DNA of 37,867 nt from CAYOBW01 sp964402115 (GCA_964402115.1 CAYOBW010000031.1:1-37867); one strand, 5' to 3'; positions 1-11,574 are shown, counted from the stretch's first letter. Translations and numbers: made by a program. Notes: generated from the sequence alone by a model not told the origin.

Positions 1-2
1 TT

Positions 3-3404
<3,402 letters not shown>

Positions 3405-3407
3405 GAC

Positions 3408-3436
3408 TTGAGTTGCCATGGATGGGGCGGTATATT
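3408..3436 (+). promoter_or_regulatory. Candidate sigma70-type promoter for rpsL
   Basis: In the 67-base gap between rpoC and rpsL lies TTGAGT, then 17 bases, then TATATT. This matches the -35 consensus at 4 of 6 and the -10 consensus at 5 of 6 positions with ideal spacing. Transcription would begin near 3443, giving a short leader that contains the AAGGAGGT ribosome-binding site at 3453-3460. This is consistent with a separate promoter for the str genes, as in many bacteria, but rests on consensus matching alone. Confidence 0.45.
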
Positions 3437-3471
3437 GACGGACTTTCGTGCGAAGGAGGTATCAGAGAAGT

Positions 3472-3870
3472 ATGCCCACAATCAATCAATTAGTGCGCAA
3501 GGGACGGCAGCCAGTCTCGTATAAAAGCAAATCGCCGGCGCTGAAGGGCTGTCCGCAGAGGCGCGGCGTCTGTGTCGTGGTGAAAACGCAAACACCCAAG
3601 AAACCCAATTCAGCCTTGCGCAAAGTGGCGCGCGTTCGCTTGACCAGTGGGTATGAGGTAACTGCGTACATACCAGGTGAGGGTCATAATTTACAGGAAC
3701 ACAGCGTGGTTTTGGTGCGCGGAGGCCGCGTAAAGGATCTGCCGGGCGTGCGGTACCACATTGTGCGAGGTACGCTGGACGCCTTGGGTGCAGCCGGGCC
3801 AAGCAATACCAATAAGTTGGAGCGGCGCCGTGGGCGCTCGAAGTATGGCGTTAAACGCCAGAAAGCGTGA
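3472..3870 (+). CDS. rpsL: 30S ribosomal protein S12
   Basis: Decoding-centre protein of the small subunit. The start ATG at 3472 is set by the S12 N-terminus MPTINQL and a strong AAGGAGGT at 3453-3460; an earlier in-frame GTG at 3448 would add eight atypical residues. The length of 132 aa is near the family norm. The loop TPKKPNS (residues 41-47) and the KDLPGVRYH loop (K88, D89) keep the lysines whose substitution commonly gives streptomycin resistance, so the protein looks wild type there. D89 is the residue that is methylthiolated in E. coli. First gene of the str segment; rpsG follows after 12 bases. Confidence 0.98.
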   Translation: MPTINQLVRKGRQPVSYKSKSPALKGCPQRRGVCVVVKTQTPKKPNSALRKVARVRLTSGYEVTAYIPGEGHNLQEHSVVLVRGGRVKDLPGVRYHIVRGTLDALGAAGPSNTNKLERRRGRSKYGVKRQKA

Positions 3871-3882
3871 ACGGAGTAAGTC

Positions 3883-4353
3883 ATGGCGAGAAGGCGACGG
3901 GCGGAAAAGCGGGGGGTTGTGTCGGACCCCAAGTACAACAGCGAACTCGTGGCGAAGTTGATCAACTACGTGCTTGTGCAAGGAAATAAAGCCGTAGCCG
4001 AGCGTGTCGTATACGGCGCTCTCGTTGAGATTGAAAAGAAGCTTGGCGAGAACCCTCTCGAGGTTCTGGTCAAAGCCGTAGATAATTGCAAGCCGCGGGT
4101 TGAGGTGCGATCTCGACGTGTGGGCGGTGCCACATATCAGGTTCCTGTGGAAGTGAGCCGAAACAGGCAGTTGGCGCTAGCCTTTCGCTGGCTGGTGGAT
4201 GCTGCTGGAGGGCGCAAGGGGATCCCCATGCAGCGAGCCCTCGCCATCGAGCTTACGGATGCTTACAAGAATGAGGGTAACGTCATCAAGAAGCGTGACG
4301 ACACGCACAAGATGGCGCAGGCAAACAAGGCCTTTGCCCACTACGCTTGGTAG
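3883..4353 (+). CDS. rpsG: 30S ribosomal protein S7
   Basis: Primary 16S rRNA-binding protein that nucleates assembly of the small-subunit head. The 156-residue protein has the usual S7 N-terminus (MARRRRAEKRG) and the conserved PRVEVRSRRVGGATYQVPVE core, with the usual C-terminal helices ending in FAHYAW. The start ATG at 3883 has a GGAG motif about seven bases upstream. Lies between rpsL and fusA as in classical str operons. In E. coli S7 is the autogenous regulator of this operon, but the 12-base rpsL-rpsG gap is too short here for the same kind of binding site. Confidence 0.98.
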   Translation: MARRRRAEKRGVVSDPKYNSELVAKLINYVLVQGNKAVAERVVYGALVEIEKKLGENPLEVLVKAVDNCKPRVEVRSRRVGGATYQVPVEVSRNRQLALAFRWLVDAAGGRKGIPMQRALAIELTDAYKNEGNVIKKRDDTHKMAQANKAFAHYAW

Positions 4354-4360
4354 CAAGGCG

Positions 4361-4402
4361 ACCGACCGTGGTGCAGAACTGTGTCGCTGGTCGGTTTTGC
4401 TT
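4361..4402 (+). terminator. Hairpin with T-rich tail between rpsG and fusA (possible attenuator)
   Basis: Arms ACCGACC (4361-4367) and GGTCGGT (4389-4395) are perfectly complementary over seven base pairs, enclosing 21 bases with a little further pairing. The 3' arm runs straight into TTTGCTTT. The shape is that of a weak intrinsic terminator or attenuator, placed eight bases after the rpsG stop and before fusA. The long loop makes efficient termination uncertain. Confidence 0.5.
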
Positions 4403-4420
4403 TGGGGATGATGTTGATTA

Positions 4421-6550
4421 ATGGCGGTCATTGTGGAACAGAAGCGTCAAAGGATGGAGTCAGGCCAAAAGAACGGTGGAGTTGGCAGACTGCGCGACTT
4501 GGCGTTGGTCCGTAACATAGGAATAATCGCCCACATTGACGCTGGAAAGACGACGACAACAGAGCGGGTTCTTTTCTATGCCGGTTGCGTTCACAAGATG
4601 GGTGAGGTGCATGAAGGTACGACCGTGATGGACTGGATGATCCAGGAGAAGGAGCGGGGCATCACCATCACGAGCGCGGCTACAACATGCTTCTGGCGCG
4701 ACTGTCAGGTCAACATCATCGATACGCCAGGGCATGTTGATTTCACAGCAGAAGTGGAACGTTCGCTTCGGGCGCTCGATGGGGCCATAGGTGTGTTCTG
4801 CGCAGTGGCAGGCGTACAACCTCAGTCGGAAACGGTCTGGCATCAGGCTGAACGCTATCATGTTCCGCGCCTCGCTTTCGTTAACAAGATGGATCGCCTC
4901 GGTGCGGATTACCTGCGAACAGTGGCGGAAATGCGCGAGCGGCTCGGGTCGAACGCGGTGCCTATTCAACTCCCTTGGTGGCAGGGCGAGCAGTTCATTG
5001 GAGTAATTGACCTGCTGAAGATGCAATCCGTTGCCTATGATGAGGGCTCTTTGGGCATGCAGACCGCGCTGGCCGCCATACCGGCTGAGCAGGCTGGTGC
5101 CGCCGAGAGGGCGCGCGCCGGGCTCGTCGAGTGCATTGCAGAGAAGGATGAGATCGTACTGACGTCATATCTTTCCAATCCAGATGTGGACGCCGAAGTG
5201 CTGCGTGCTGGAATCCGTCGTCTGACGGTATCGAACCAGTTCGTGCCGGTACTGTGTGGGTCGTCGTTAAAGAACAAAGGGGTTCAGCAGTTGTTGGACG
5301 CCGTCGTAGACTACCTGCCTTCTCCGCTGGACGTGCCGCGGGTGGAGGGGAAGCACCCGAAGACGGGAAAGACAGAGAGCCGTGAGAGTGATGACTCAGC
5401 GCCCCTAAGTGCGCTGGTCTTCAAAGTGGCCAAGGATCCGTACGTAGGTCGCATTGCATTCGTGCGGGTCTACTCCGGTCGAATGAACAAAGGAAGTAAT
5501 GTCTTCAACCCCCGCACACGCAAGCGTGAACGGTTGATGCGATTACTCCGTCTCCATGCCGACAGCCGGACCGACACAGACGTCCTGTATTCAGGTGAAA
5601 TCGGGGGTATTACCGGCCTGAAGGAGTTCACGACAGGTGATACGCTTTGCGCCGAGAATGTGCCAATCCAGTTGCCAGGAATTGGTTTTCCCGCGCCTGT
5701 CATGTTCATGGCCATCGAACCGCGCTCGACCGCCGATCGCGACAAGCTAGTGTCGGCGCTAGCGGACATGACGGCCGAGGACCCCACGTGTATAGTGAGA
5801 ACGGACTCGGAAACTGGTCAGACGATTATTGCCGGCATGGGTGAGTTGCACCTTGAGATCATCAAGGACCGCATGATTCGCGAGCACAATGTCGCGGCTG
5901 TCACAGGTCGTCCAATGGTAGCCTATTACGAGACGGTTACGGGTCGTGGAGGTGGCAGGTACACGTTTGACCGAGAAATCGGCGGGCGACGGCAGTTCGC
6001 CTCGGTGAGCCTAACGGTTGAGCCTCGCAAACGTGGTGAAGGGATTTGTATTGAAATCGAAACGGATTCTTCTACAATCCCGCCCGACTTCATCAAGTAC
6101 GTGGAAGCGGGCTTGTCGGATGCCATCATGACGGGGGTGTTGGCGCGCTTCCCGATTGTAGACACGTGCGTGCGCGTAGTCGATGGAAGGCATGACCCCG
6201 AGGCCTCAAGTGAGGCAGCCTTTCGCACGGCAGCGGTGATGGCTTTCCGCGAAGCAGTGATGGCGGCTTCGCCAGAGTTAGTCGAGCCCATCATGAAGCT
6301 CGAGATCACGACGCCTGGAGAGCACATGGGTGACGTGATGTCCGACTTGAGTGGACGTCGTGGTAAAGTGAAGGAAGTCATCGCGCGAGGCGCGATGCAG
6401 GTCATTCGGGCTGCTGTGCCACTGGCTGAGTTGTTCGGATATGCAACAGCGATTCGATCGCAGACGCGGGGGCGGGCGGCGTACACGTTGGAACCGGAGC
6501 AGTTCGACATTGTGCCCGGGGCGGTCAGGGAAGAACTATTGAACAGGTGA
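4421..6550 (+). CDS. fusA: Translation elongation factor G (divergent domain IV)
   Basis: Ribosomal translocase GTPase, 709 aa. The G motifs are intact: AHIDAGKT at 37-44, the TITS switch region at about 81, DTPGH at 100-104, NKMD at 154-157, and a GSSLKNKG G5-type segment. Domain III (AGMGELHLEI) and domain V (GDVMSDLSGRRGKVKEV, PLAELFGYAT) are typical. Domain IV is unusual: where canonical EF-G has SGGRGQ(F/Y)GHV, this protein reads EIGGRRQFASV, and the preceding linker is shortened. From memory this resembles the paralogous EF-G2/spdEFG class of spirochaetes and planctomycetes more than E. coli FusA. The domain IV tip histidine (in GRHDPEASS) is kept. The N-terminus is about 20 residues longer than in E. 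coli; ATG 4454 is an alternative start. tuf does not follow; rpsJ begins six bases downstream. Confidence 0.93.
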   Translation: MAVIVEQKRQRMESGQKNGGVGRLRDLALVRNIGIIAHIDAGKTTTTERVLFYAGCVHKMGEVHEGTTVMDWMIQEKERGITITSAATTCFWRDCQVNIIDTPGHVDFTAEVERSLRALDGAIGVFCAVAGVQPQSETVWHQAERYHVPRLAFVNKMDRLGADYLRTVAEMRERLGSNAVPIQLPWWQGEQFIGVIDLLKMQSVAYDEGSLGMQTALAAIPAEQAGAAERARAGLVECIAEKDEIVLTSYLSNPDVDAEVLRAGIRRLTVSNQFVPVLCGSSLKNKGVQQLLDAVVDYLPSPLDVPRVEGKHPKTGKTESRESDDSAPLSALVFKVAKDPYVGRIAFVRVYSGRMNKGSNVFNPRTRKRERLMRLLRLHADSRTDTDVLYSGEIGGITGLKEFTTGDTLCAENVPIQLPGIGFPAPVMFMAIEPRSTADRDKLVSALADMTAEDPTCIVRTDSETGQTIIAGMGELHLEIIKDRMIREHNVAAVTGRPMVAYYETVTGRGGGRYTFDREIGGRRQFASVSLTVEPRKRGEGICIEIETDSSTIPPDFIKYVEAGLSDAIMTGVLARFPIVDTCVRVVDGRHDPEASSEAAFRTAAVMAFREAVMAASPELVEPIMKLEITTPGEHMGDVMSDLSGRRGKVKEVIARGAMQVIRAAVPLAELFGYATAIRSQTRGRAAYTLEPEQFDIVPGAVREELLNR

Positions 6551-6556
6551 GATGAC

Positions 6557-6865
6557 ATGGAAGGTCAGCGCATACGGATCAGATTACAGGCATACGACCA
6601 CAGCGTGTTGGATCAGGCTGTGGTCGATATCATCGAGACGGCAAAGGGAACCGGGGCACGGGTTGTCGGCCCCATCCCGCTGCCGACGCGGCTTGAGCGC
6701 TACACGGTTAATCGCAGTCCGCATGTGGACAAGAAGTCGATGGACCAGTTCGAAATGCGAACGCATAAGCGTCTGTTAGACATCGTGGAGCCGACCGCGA
6801 AGACCGTGGACGAACTCAAGAAGTTGAACCTGCCTGCGGGCGTGGACATAACGATCAAGATTTAA
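6557..6865 (+). CDS. rpsJ: 30S ribosomal protein S10
   Basis: Small-subunit head protein; in E. coli it also works as NusE in transcription antitermination. The length of 102 aa and the signature SPHVDKKSMDQFE are typical. The ATG at 6557 lies only six bases after the fusA stop, with a GGTGAG ribosome-binding-like stretch at the fusA end, so it is co-transcribed with fusA. No leader is present for the L4-type autoregulation known at the E. coli S10 operon, which fits read-through from the str segment. Confidence 0.98.
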   Translation: MEGQRIRIRLQAYDHSVLDQAVVDIIETAKGTGARVVGPIPLPTRLERYTVNRSPHVDKKSMDQFEMRTHKRLLDIVEPTAKTVDELKKLNLPAGVDITIKI

Positions 6866-6874
6866 GTGGGTGCC

Positions 6875-7522
6875 ATGCAAGGGTTACTTGGAAAAAAGCT
6901 GGGAATGACGCAAGTATACGATGCACAGGGACGGCACGTGGCCGTGACCGCTATTGAACTAGGCCCCTGCACCGTGTTGCAACGCAAGACAGTTGCGTCG
7001 GATGGTTATGAGGCCGTTCAGTTGGGGTTCTCCGACTGTCGCGAGAAGGTGACAACGAAGCCTGAGGCCAGTCACTGCAAGAAGGCTGGCGCGACGCCCA
7101 AGCGACACGTTAGGGAATTCAAGCTGGACGCAGGGGATGACCCGAAGGTTGGCGAGGCTGTAACAGTAGCGGCTGTATTTGAGAATATACCCTTTGTGGA
7201 TGTAACGGCAGTCACGAAGGGACGGGGCTTTCAGGGCGTTGTCAAGCGGCATCGTATGGCGGGCGGTCCGATGACGCACGGTGGGCATTCGAAGAGGCGA
7301 ATTGGGGCCATCGGGCAGCGCACCACACCAGGGACTGTCGCCAAGAACCATCGTCTGCCAGGTCACATGGGCAATGTAGTGGTCACGCAACAAAACCTAC
7401 GGGTTGTCGAACTCAGGGGCGAGCAGAACCTGCTGCTTGTGCGTGGCGCAGTGCCCGGCCCGACAGGTGGACTTGTGATAGTACAGAAGGCGGTGAAGAA
7501 GAAGGCGGTGGTGGCGGCATGA
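6875..7522 (+). CDS. rplC: 50S ribosomal protein L3
   Basis: Large-subunit core protein near the peptidyl-transferase centre, 215 aa. The ATG at 6875 gives the conserved N-terminus MQGLLGKKLGMTQVYD; a GTG at 6866, directly after the rpsJ stop, would add three residues and is less likely. The central extension loop that reaches towards the catalytic centre (GGPMTHGGHSKRRIGAIGQR) is intact. It overlaps rplD by four bases (ATGA), implying coupled translation. Confidence 0.97.
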   Translation: MQGLLGKKLGMTQVYDAQGRHVAVTAIELGPCTVLQRKTVASDGYEAVQLGFSDCREKVTTKPEASHCKKAGATPKRHVREFKLDAGDDPKVGEAVTVAAVFENIPFVDVTAVTKGRGFQGVVKRHRMAGGPMTHGGHSKRRIGAIGQRTTPGTVAKNHRLPGHMGNVVVTQQNLRVVELRGEQNLLLVRGAVPGPTGGLVIVQKAVKKKAVVAA

Positions 7523-8163
7523 GCAAGCTGAGCGTTTTCGACATAAAGGGTGCCACTGTTGGCGATGTTGACGTGGATGGTCGACTGTTGGTCCTTGACA
7601 GGGGTGAACAGGCTGTCCATGACGCGGTCGTAGCGTTGCGTAATCGCTGGCGGCAGGGCTCGGCCTCAACAAAATGCAAAGGCCAAGTGGCCGGAAGCAA
7701 CAAGAAGCCGTGGCGTCAGAAGGGAACAGGGCGAGCGCGAGCTGGGTACCGTCAATCACCCGTCTGGCGAGGTGGTGGTGTCGTGTTCGGCCCAAGGCCA
7801 CACAGCTATGCGACAAAGACCAACTCAAAGGTGACAAAGCTTGCGTTTCGGAGAGCCTTGAGCGAACGCCTATCAACCGGCTCGGTGAAGGTTGTCGATA
7901 ACTTAGCAATCTCCGAGGGGAAGACGCGTCTCTTCGCAGAACTCATGAAAGCCCTGCAGGTGAAGGCGCCTGTCTTGGTCGTGGTGGGTACCATCGAACC
8001 GAGACTTGAGCGGGCTGCACGTAATCTGGCAGGCGTGGAACTAGTACGCGCCCGTGACGTGAATGTGTACCAACTAGTTCGCTATCCGAACATTGTGGCT
8101 GACCGCGAGGGACTTCAGCTCCTGCTGGCACGCCTGGAAGTCGCAGAGGGTAAGGTAGTATGA
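7519..8163 (+). CDS. rplD: 50S ribosomal protein L4
   Basis: Large-subunit protein of 214 aa whose long loop lines the exit tunnel. That loop is recognisable as KKPWRQKGTGRARAG, followed by SPVWRGGGVVFGP, both diagnostic for L4. In E. coli L4 also represses its own operon. The ATG at 7519 overlaps the rplC stop as ATGA, and the gene's own end overlaps rplW in the same way, giving a tightly coupled L3-L4-L23 block. Confidence 0.97.
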   Translation: MSKLSVFDIKGATVGDVDVDGRLLVLDRGEQAVHDAVVALRNRWRQGSASTKCKGQVAGSNKKPWRQKGTGRARAGYRQSPVWRGGGVVFGPRPHSYATKTNSKVTKLAFRRALSERLSTGSVKVVDNLAISEGKTRLFAELMKALQVKAPVLVVVGTIEPRLERAARNLAGVELVRARDVNVYQLVRYPNIVADREGLQLLLARLEVAEGKVV

Positions 8164-8444
8164 AGGATCCAACTTCAATCATTAAGAAGCTTCAGTTGAC
8201 GGAAAAGGGTACGGTGCTAGCCGAGCAACAGGGCAAGTACCTCTTTCAGGTAGTACCAGACGCCAACAAGATCGAGATCCGGCATGCCGTCGAGCAGTTG
8301 TTCGGAGTCAAGGTGGCTGCCGTTAACACGATGCAGTACGAGGGCAAGCAGCGTCGAACCAGGTCGGCGCGACGCGGCAAGAAGGCGGACTGGAAACGCG
8401 CAGTAGTGACGCTGCGGGCGGGCGGCAAAATCGACTTGGCATGA
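8160..8444 (+). CDS. rplW: 50S ribosomal protein L23
   Basis: Tunnel-exit protein that forms the docking site for trigger factor and signal recognition particle. Length 94 aa; the family pattern is visible in the LTEKGT start, the KIEIRHAVEQLFGVKVAAVNT core and the basic loop GKQRRTRSARRGKKADWKRAVV. The ATG at 8160 overlaps the rplD stop (ATGA). rplB follows after 27 bases. Confidence 0.97.
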   Translation: MKDPTSIIKKLQLTEKGTVLAEQQGKYLFQVVPDANKIEIRHAVEQLFGVKVAAVNTMQYEGKQRRTRSARRGKKADWKRAVVTLRAGGKIDLA

Positions 8445-8471
8445 TGTTCATCCGCTGAAGGGACGATTAGC

Positions 8472-9296
8472 ATGGCTCTAAAGACGCACAAACCAACGAC
8501 TCCAGGCAGACGCTTTGCTGTGGCGCTTGCTAATGACGCAGTGACCACAGACCGTCCGGAACGTGCATTGCTTGAACCGCTGCGAAAGCATGGCGGCAGG
8601 AACTCGGGAGGAAGGATCTCTGTCCGGCACCGAGGCGGAGGGCACAAACGGGCCTACCGGTTGATCGATTTCAAGCGTGATAAGCATGGCATCAAGGCTG
8701 TCGTCGCCACGATCGAGTATGATCCCAATCGGTCGGCGAACATAGCGCTGTTGCACTATGTGGATGGCGAGAAGCGCTATATACTGGCTCCCGCGGGCTT
8801 GCAGGTGGGGGCTTCCGTGTTCTCTGGTCTGGACGTCGAACCTACGGTAGGGAACACACTACCGCTGGCGAAGATTCCGTTGGGGACGACTGTCCATAAC
8901 CTGGAACTTGAACCGGGCAAGGGTGGAAAGATCGTTCGCTCAGCAGGAAGTGGAGCTCAGTTGATGGCCCGCGAGGGAAACAATGCCCAGTTGCGCCTTC
9001 CGTCCGGCGAATTGCGGATATTGCATGCCAACTGCTTGGCTACGGTTGGGCAAATCGGCAATTCCGAACACTCGAGCGTGAGCGATGGAAAAGCTGGGCG
9101 GCGGCGCTGGAGAGGGATCCGCCCGACGGTGCGTGGTGTGGCAATGAACCCAGTCGACCATCCGATGGGCGGCGGTGAGGGGAGGTCGTCTGGTGGTGGA
9201 CACCCAGTGTCGCCATGGGGCAAACTTGCCAAAGGCGGGAAGACAAGATCCAAGCGCAAGCCATCCAGCAAGTTCATTGTGAAACGGAGAAAGTAA
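8472..9296 (+). CDS. rplB: 50S ribosomal protein L2
   Basis: Primary 23S rRNA-binding protein needed for subunit association and peptidyl-transferase activity, 274 aa. The C-terminal signature containing the functionally important histidine is intact (PTVRGVAMNPVDHPMGGGEGRSSGG is encoded around 9121-9195). The ATG at 8472 has AAGGGAC at 8458-8464 as ribosome-binding site. It is followed by rpsS after three bases. Confidence 0.98.
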   Translation: MALKTHKPTTPGRRFAVALANDAVTTDRPERALLEPLRKHGGRNSGGRISVRHRGGGHKRAYRLIDFKRDKHGIKAVVATIEYDPNRSANIALLHYVDGEKRYILAPAGLQVGASVFSGLDVEPTVGNTLPLAKIPLGTTVHNLELEPGKGGKIVRSAGSGAQLMAREGNNAQLRLPSGELRILHANCLATVGQIGNSEHSSVSDGKAGRRRWRGIRPTVRGVAMNPVDHPMGGGEGRSSGGGHPVSPWGKLAKGGKTRSKRKPSSKFIVKRRK

Positions 9297-9299
9297 GTC

Positions 9300-9584
9300 A
9301 TGGCACGGTCTATCAAGAAGGGTCCCTTTGTTGACCCAAAGTTGCTAAAGAAGGTCGAGCGCATGAATCGGTCCGGCGATAAGCGTCCTATTAAGACGTG
9401 GTCGCGGCGCTCCATGATTGTGCCAGAGTTTGTAGGCCACACGATGGCCATACACAACGGCAAGCAACACATTTCTATTTTTATCACAGAAAACATGGTC
9501 GGGCATCGCTTGGGCGAGTTTGCGCTAACACGCACCTTCCGCAAGCATGGTGCGCATACTGATAAGACCAAGGCAATCAAGTAA
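9300..9584 (+). CDS. rpsS: 30S ribosomal protein S19
   Basis: Small-subunit head protein that contacts S13 and the A-site finger of the large subunit. 94 aa with the characteristic MARSIKKGPFVD start and the GHRLGEFALTRTF signature. The ATG at 9300 lies three bases after the rplB stop, preceded by GGAGAAAGTAAGTC, so translation is probably coupled to rplB. Confidence 0.98.
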   Translation: MARSIKKGPFVDPKLLKKVERMNRSGDKRPIKTWSRRSMIVPEFVGHTMAIHNGKQHISIFITENMVGHRLGEFALTRTFRKHGAHTDKTKAIK

Positions 9585-9598
9585 GCGGGAAGGTCGAG

Positions 9599-9949
9599 AT
9601 GGACGTCACTGCTGTAATGAAGTTTGCGCACCTCTCGCCGTCAAAGGCGCGTGATCTAGCGCGACATGTTCAGGGGAAACCCGTTGCTGAGGCCCTTAAG
9701 GTTGCGCAGTTCAGCACGCGGAAGGCTGCAACTTTGATAGGGAAGACGCTAAGGTCTGCGATCGCGAATGCGGAGAACAACGCGGACCTGAAGGTCGACC
9801 AGTTGGTGGTCAAGGAAGCAGTTGTGCAGGAGGGGCCGCGTATGAGGCGCTTCTGGCCGCGAGCACGGGGCGGCGTTAGCCCGGTAGCAAAGCGTATGTG
9901 CCATATTCGGATCGTACTTACCGATGGCAAGGGCGCGCTGGCGGAATAG
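9599..9949 (+). CDS. rplV: 50S ribosomal protein L22
   Basis: Large-subunit assembly protein whose beta hairpin forms part of the exit-tunnel constriction. 116 aa with the typical FAHLSPSKARDLARHVQGK opening and the hairpin sequence GPRMRRFWPRARGGVSPVAKR. The start ATG at 9599 follows GGGAAGG at 9587-9593. The 41 bases between its stop and the rpsC start carry the ribosome-binding site that decides the TTG start of rpsC. Confidence 0.97.
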   Translation: MDVTAVMKFAHLSPSKARDLARHVQGKPVAEALKVAQFSTRKAATLIGKTLRSAIANAENNADLKVDQLVVKEAVVQEGPRMRRFWPRARGGVSPVAKRMCHIRIVLTDGKGALAE

Positions 9950-9990
9950 CGCCGGGTACACGGCAGGCTGATCGAGGAAGGAGCTACACC

Positions 9991-10659
9991 TTGGGACAGA
10001 AGGCAAATCCGATTGGGTTAAGAGTAGCGGTCACGAAGGACTGGCGCTCGAGATGGTTCAGCGGGAAGAAGGACTTCGGAAAACTGCTGATTGAAGACCA
10101 ACTTGTGCGGGATCTGGTGAGGAAGCGGTTGGAGAACGCGGCGGTAGCTGAGGTGCGCATTGAGCGCTATGCCAATCGCGTGCGAATCAATATCTTCACT
10201 GCAAGACCTGGCATCGTGATTGGACGCAAGGGGCAGGACATTGAGCGCATACGTGCCGACTTGGCCAAGAAGACTGGAAAAGAGATCTACATCGAGATTC
10301 ACGAAGTTCGTGATCCGGATACGAACGCGCAGTTGGTAGCTGAGAATGTTGCCGGTCAGTTGGTTCGCCGTGTCTCTCTCAGGCGCGCCATGAAGAGGTC
10401 CATCAAGATTGCTATGGACATGGGGGTTGATGGTATCAAGATCCGAGCCTGCGGGCGGTTGGGTGGCTCCGAAATTGCCCGCGTAGAGTGGTTCAAGGAG
10501 GGGCGCATTCCACTGCACACACTTCGAGAGAATATCGACTACGGTTTCGCGGAAGCAGCAACGACGGCCGGGCGCATTGGCGTTAAGGTATGGATTTGCA
10601 AGCGCAACGAGGCTGCCATGACGGGAAGGGGGAAGAAGTCCGATGCCACTAATGCCTAA
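9991..10659 (+). CDS. rpsC: 30S ribosomal protein S3 (TTG start)
   Basis: Small-subunit head protein at the mRNA entry channel, 222 aa, with an N-terminal KH domain (PGIVIGRKGQDIERIR) and the C-terminal S3 domain (MKRSIKIAMDMGVDGIKI, GRLGGSEIAR). No ATG fits the S3 N-terminus. TTG at 9991 gives (M)GQKANPIGLRV, the conserved family start, and has AAGGAG at 9978-9983, seven bases upstream. An in-frame ATG at 9898 would add 31 unrelated residues and overlap rplV. The 3' end overlaps rplP by 17 bases. Confidence 0.95.
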   Translation: MGQKANPIGLRVAVTKDWRSRWFSGKKDFGKLLIEDQLVRDLVRKRLENAAVAEVRIERYANRVRINIFTARPGIVIGRKGQDIERIRADLAKKTGKEIYIEIHEVRDPDTNAQLVAENVAGQLVRRVSLRRAMKRSIKIAMDMGVDGIKIRACGRLGGSEIARVEWFKEGRIPLHTLRENIDYGFAEAATTAGRIGVKVWICKRNEAAMTGRGKKSDATNA

Positions 10660-11059
10660 ACGCGTGATGCATCGAAAGGTGCAGCGGGGGAGCCGGAAGG
10701 GCACCGCCGGGCGCGGCACGACGCTGGCCTTCGGTGAGTATGGGCTGAAGGCGCTGGACCGTGGCTGGCTCAAGAGCACCCAGATCGAAGCCTGTCGCGT
10801 TGCAGTCAACCGAATGATGAAGCGCAAGGGTAAATTCTGGATACGAGTCTTTCCCGACAAGCCCGTGACGAAGAAGCCGATTGAAGTTCGTATGGGTAAG
10901 GGCAAGGGGAATCCGGAGTTCTGGGTGGCTGTCATCTATCCGGGAACCATGCTCTTTGAACTGGGTGGAGTGCCGGATGCTATCGCTCGCAATGCACTGC
11001 GGGTTGCAGCCGCGAAACTGGGCATCAAGACGCGACTTGTGGTTCGAAACGCGCATTGA
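10643..11059 (+). CDS. rplP: 50S ribosomal protein L16
   Basis: Large-subunit protein that helps organise the A-site tRNA-binding region. 138 aa with the usual MPLMPKRV N-terminus, the FGEYGLKAL motif and the conserved MGKGKGNPEFWVAVI signature. ATG 10643 overlaps the end of rpsC by 17 bases and has GGGGGA at 10628-10633; ATG 10652, three codons later, is a possible alternative. Gene order rpsC-rplP-rpmC is the standard S10-operon order. Confidence 0.97.
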   Translation: MPLMPKRVMHRKVQRGSRKGTAGRGTTLAFGEYGLKALDRGWLKSTQIEACRVAVNRMMKRKGKFWIRVFPDKPVTKKPIEVRMGKGKGNPEFWVAVIYPGTMLFELGGVPDAIARNALRVAAAKLGIKTRLVVRNAH

Positions 11060-11084
11060 TGTCCGGCATACGGAGACTTGAAGG

Positions 11085-11288
11085 ATGAAACCGTCTAAAC
11101 TAAGAGAACAGTCAACTGAAGAGTTGATGCAGTTGCTGGTTGATTCACAGAAGGAACTGCGCGAAATGCGGATCAAGCGCGGGATCGGAAGCGGGGCGCA
11201 GCAACCGTTGCGTATGAGAACGCTGCGCCGCACCGTGGCGCGCATGAACACGATCCTCACGGAGCGGGAGACGAACAACCATGGGTGA
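11085..11288 (+). CDS. rpmC: 50S ribosomal protein L29
   Basis: Small two-helix protein at the tunnel exit next to L23. 67 aa, with the family pattern LREQSTEELMQLLVDSQKELREMRIK and the second helix LRMRTLRRTVARMNTIL. ATG 11085 is preceded by GGAGACTTGAAGG. The last eight bases overlap the start of rpsQ, so the two are very likely translationally coupled. Confidence 0.96.
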   Translation: MKPSKLREQSTEELMQLLVDSQKELREMRIKRGIGSGAQQPLRMRTLRRTVARMNTILTERETNNHG

Positions 11289-11550
11289 GCAGGCAACAGA
11301 TGGCAGGCGCAACCACCGCAAGCAGCGGAAGGGTCGTGTCGTCAGCAAGAGCGGCGACAAGTCCATAGTCGTTCAGGTGGAGCGCCGGGTGCGGCATCCG
11401 CTGTACGAGAAGGTAATCAAACGGTTCAAGAAGTTCCACGCGCATGATGAGAAGAACACTGCGAAGGTGGGGGACCGGGTGACGATTTGTGAAACACGCC
11501 CGCTGAGTCGCATGAAGCGCTGGCGGCTTGTGGCGGTCAACGCCAGCTAA
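11281..11550 (+). CDS. rpsQ: 30S ribosomal protein S17
   Basis: OB-fold 16S rRNA-binding assembly protein of 89 aa. The S17 core is clear: RKGRVVSKSGDKSIVVQVER, then HPLYEKVIKRFKKFHAHDE and a basic C-terminal TRPLSRMKRWRLV. ATG 11281 lies inside the last codons of rpmC (eight-base overlap). Last gene of the S10 segment; the spc segment follows after 24 bases with no visible promoter or terminator. Confidence 0.96.
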   Translation: MGEQATDGRRNHRKQRKGRVVSKSGDKSIVVQVERRVRHPLYEKVIKRFKKFHAHDEKNTAKVGDRVTICETRPLSRMKRWRLVAVNAS

Positions 11551-11574
11551 GACACAAGAACAGGTTGGGTCGAT

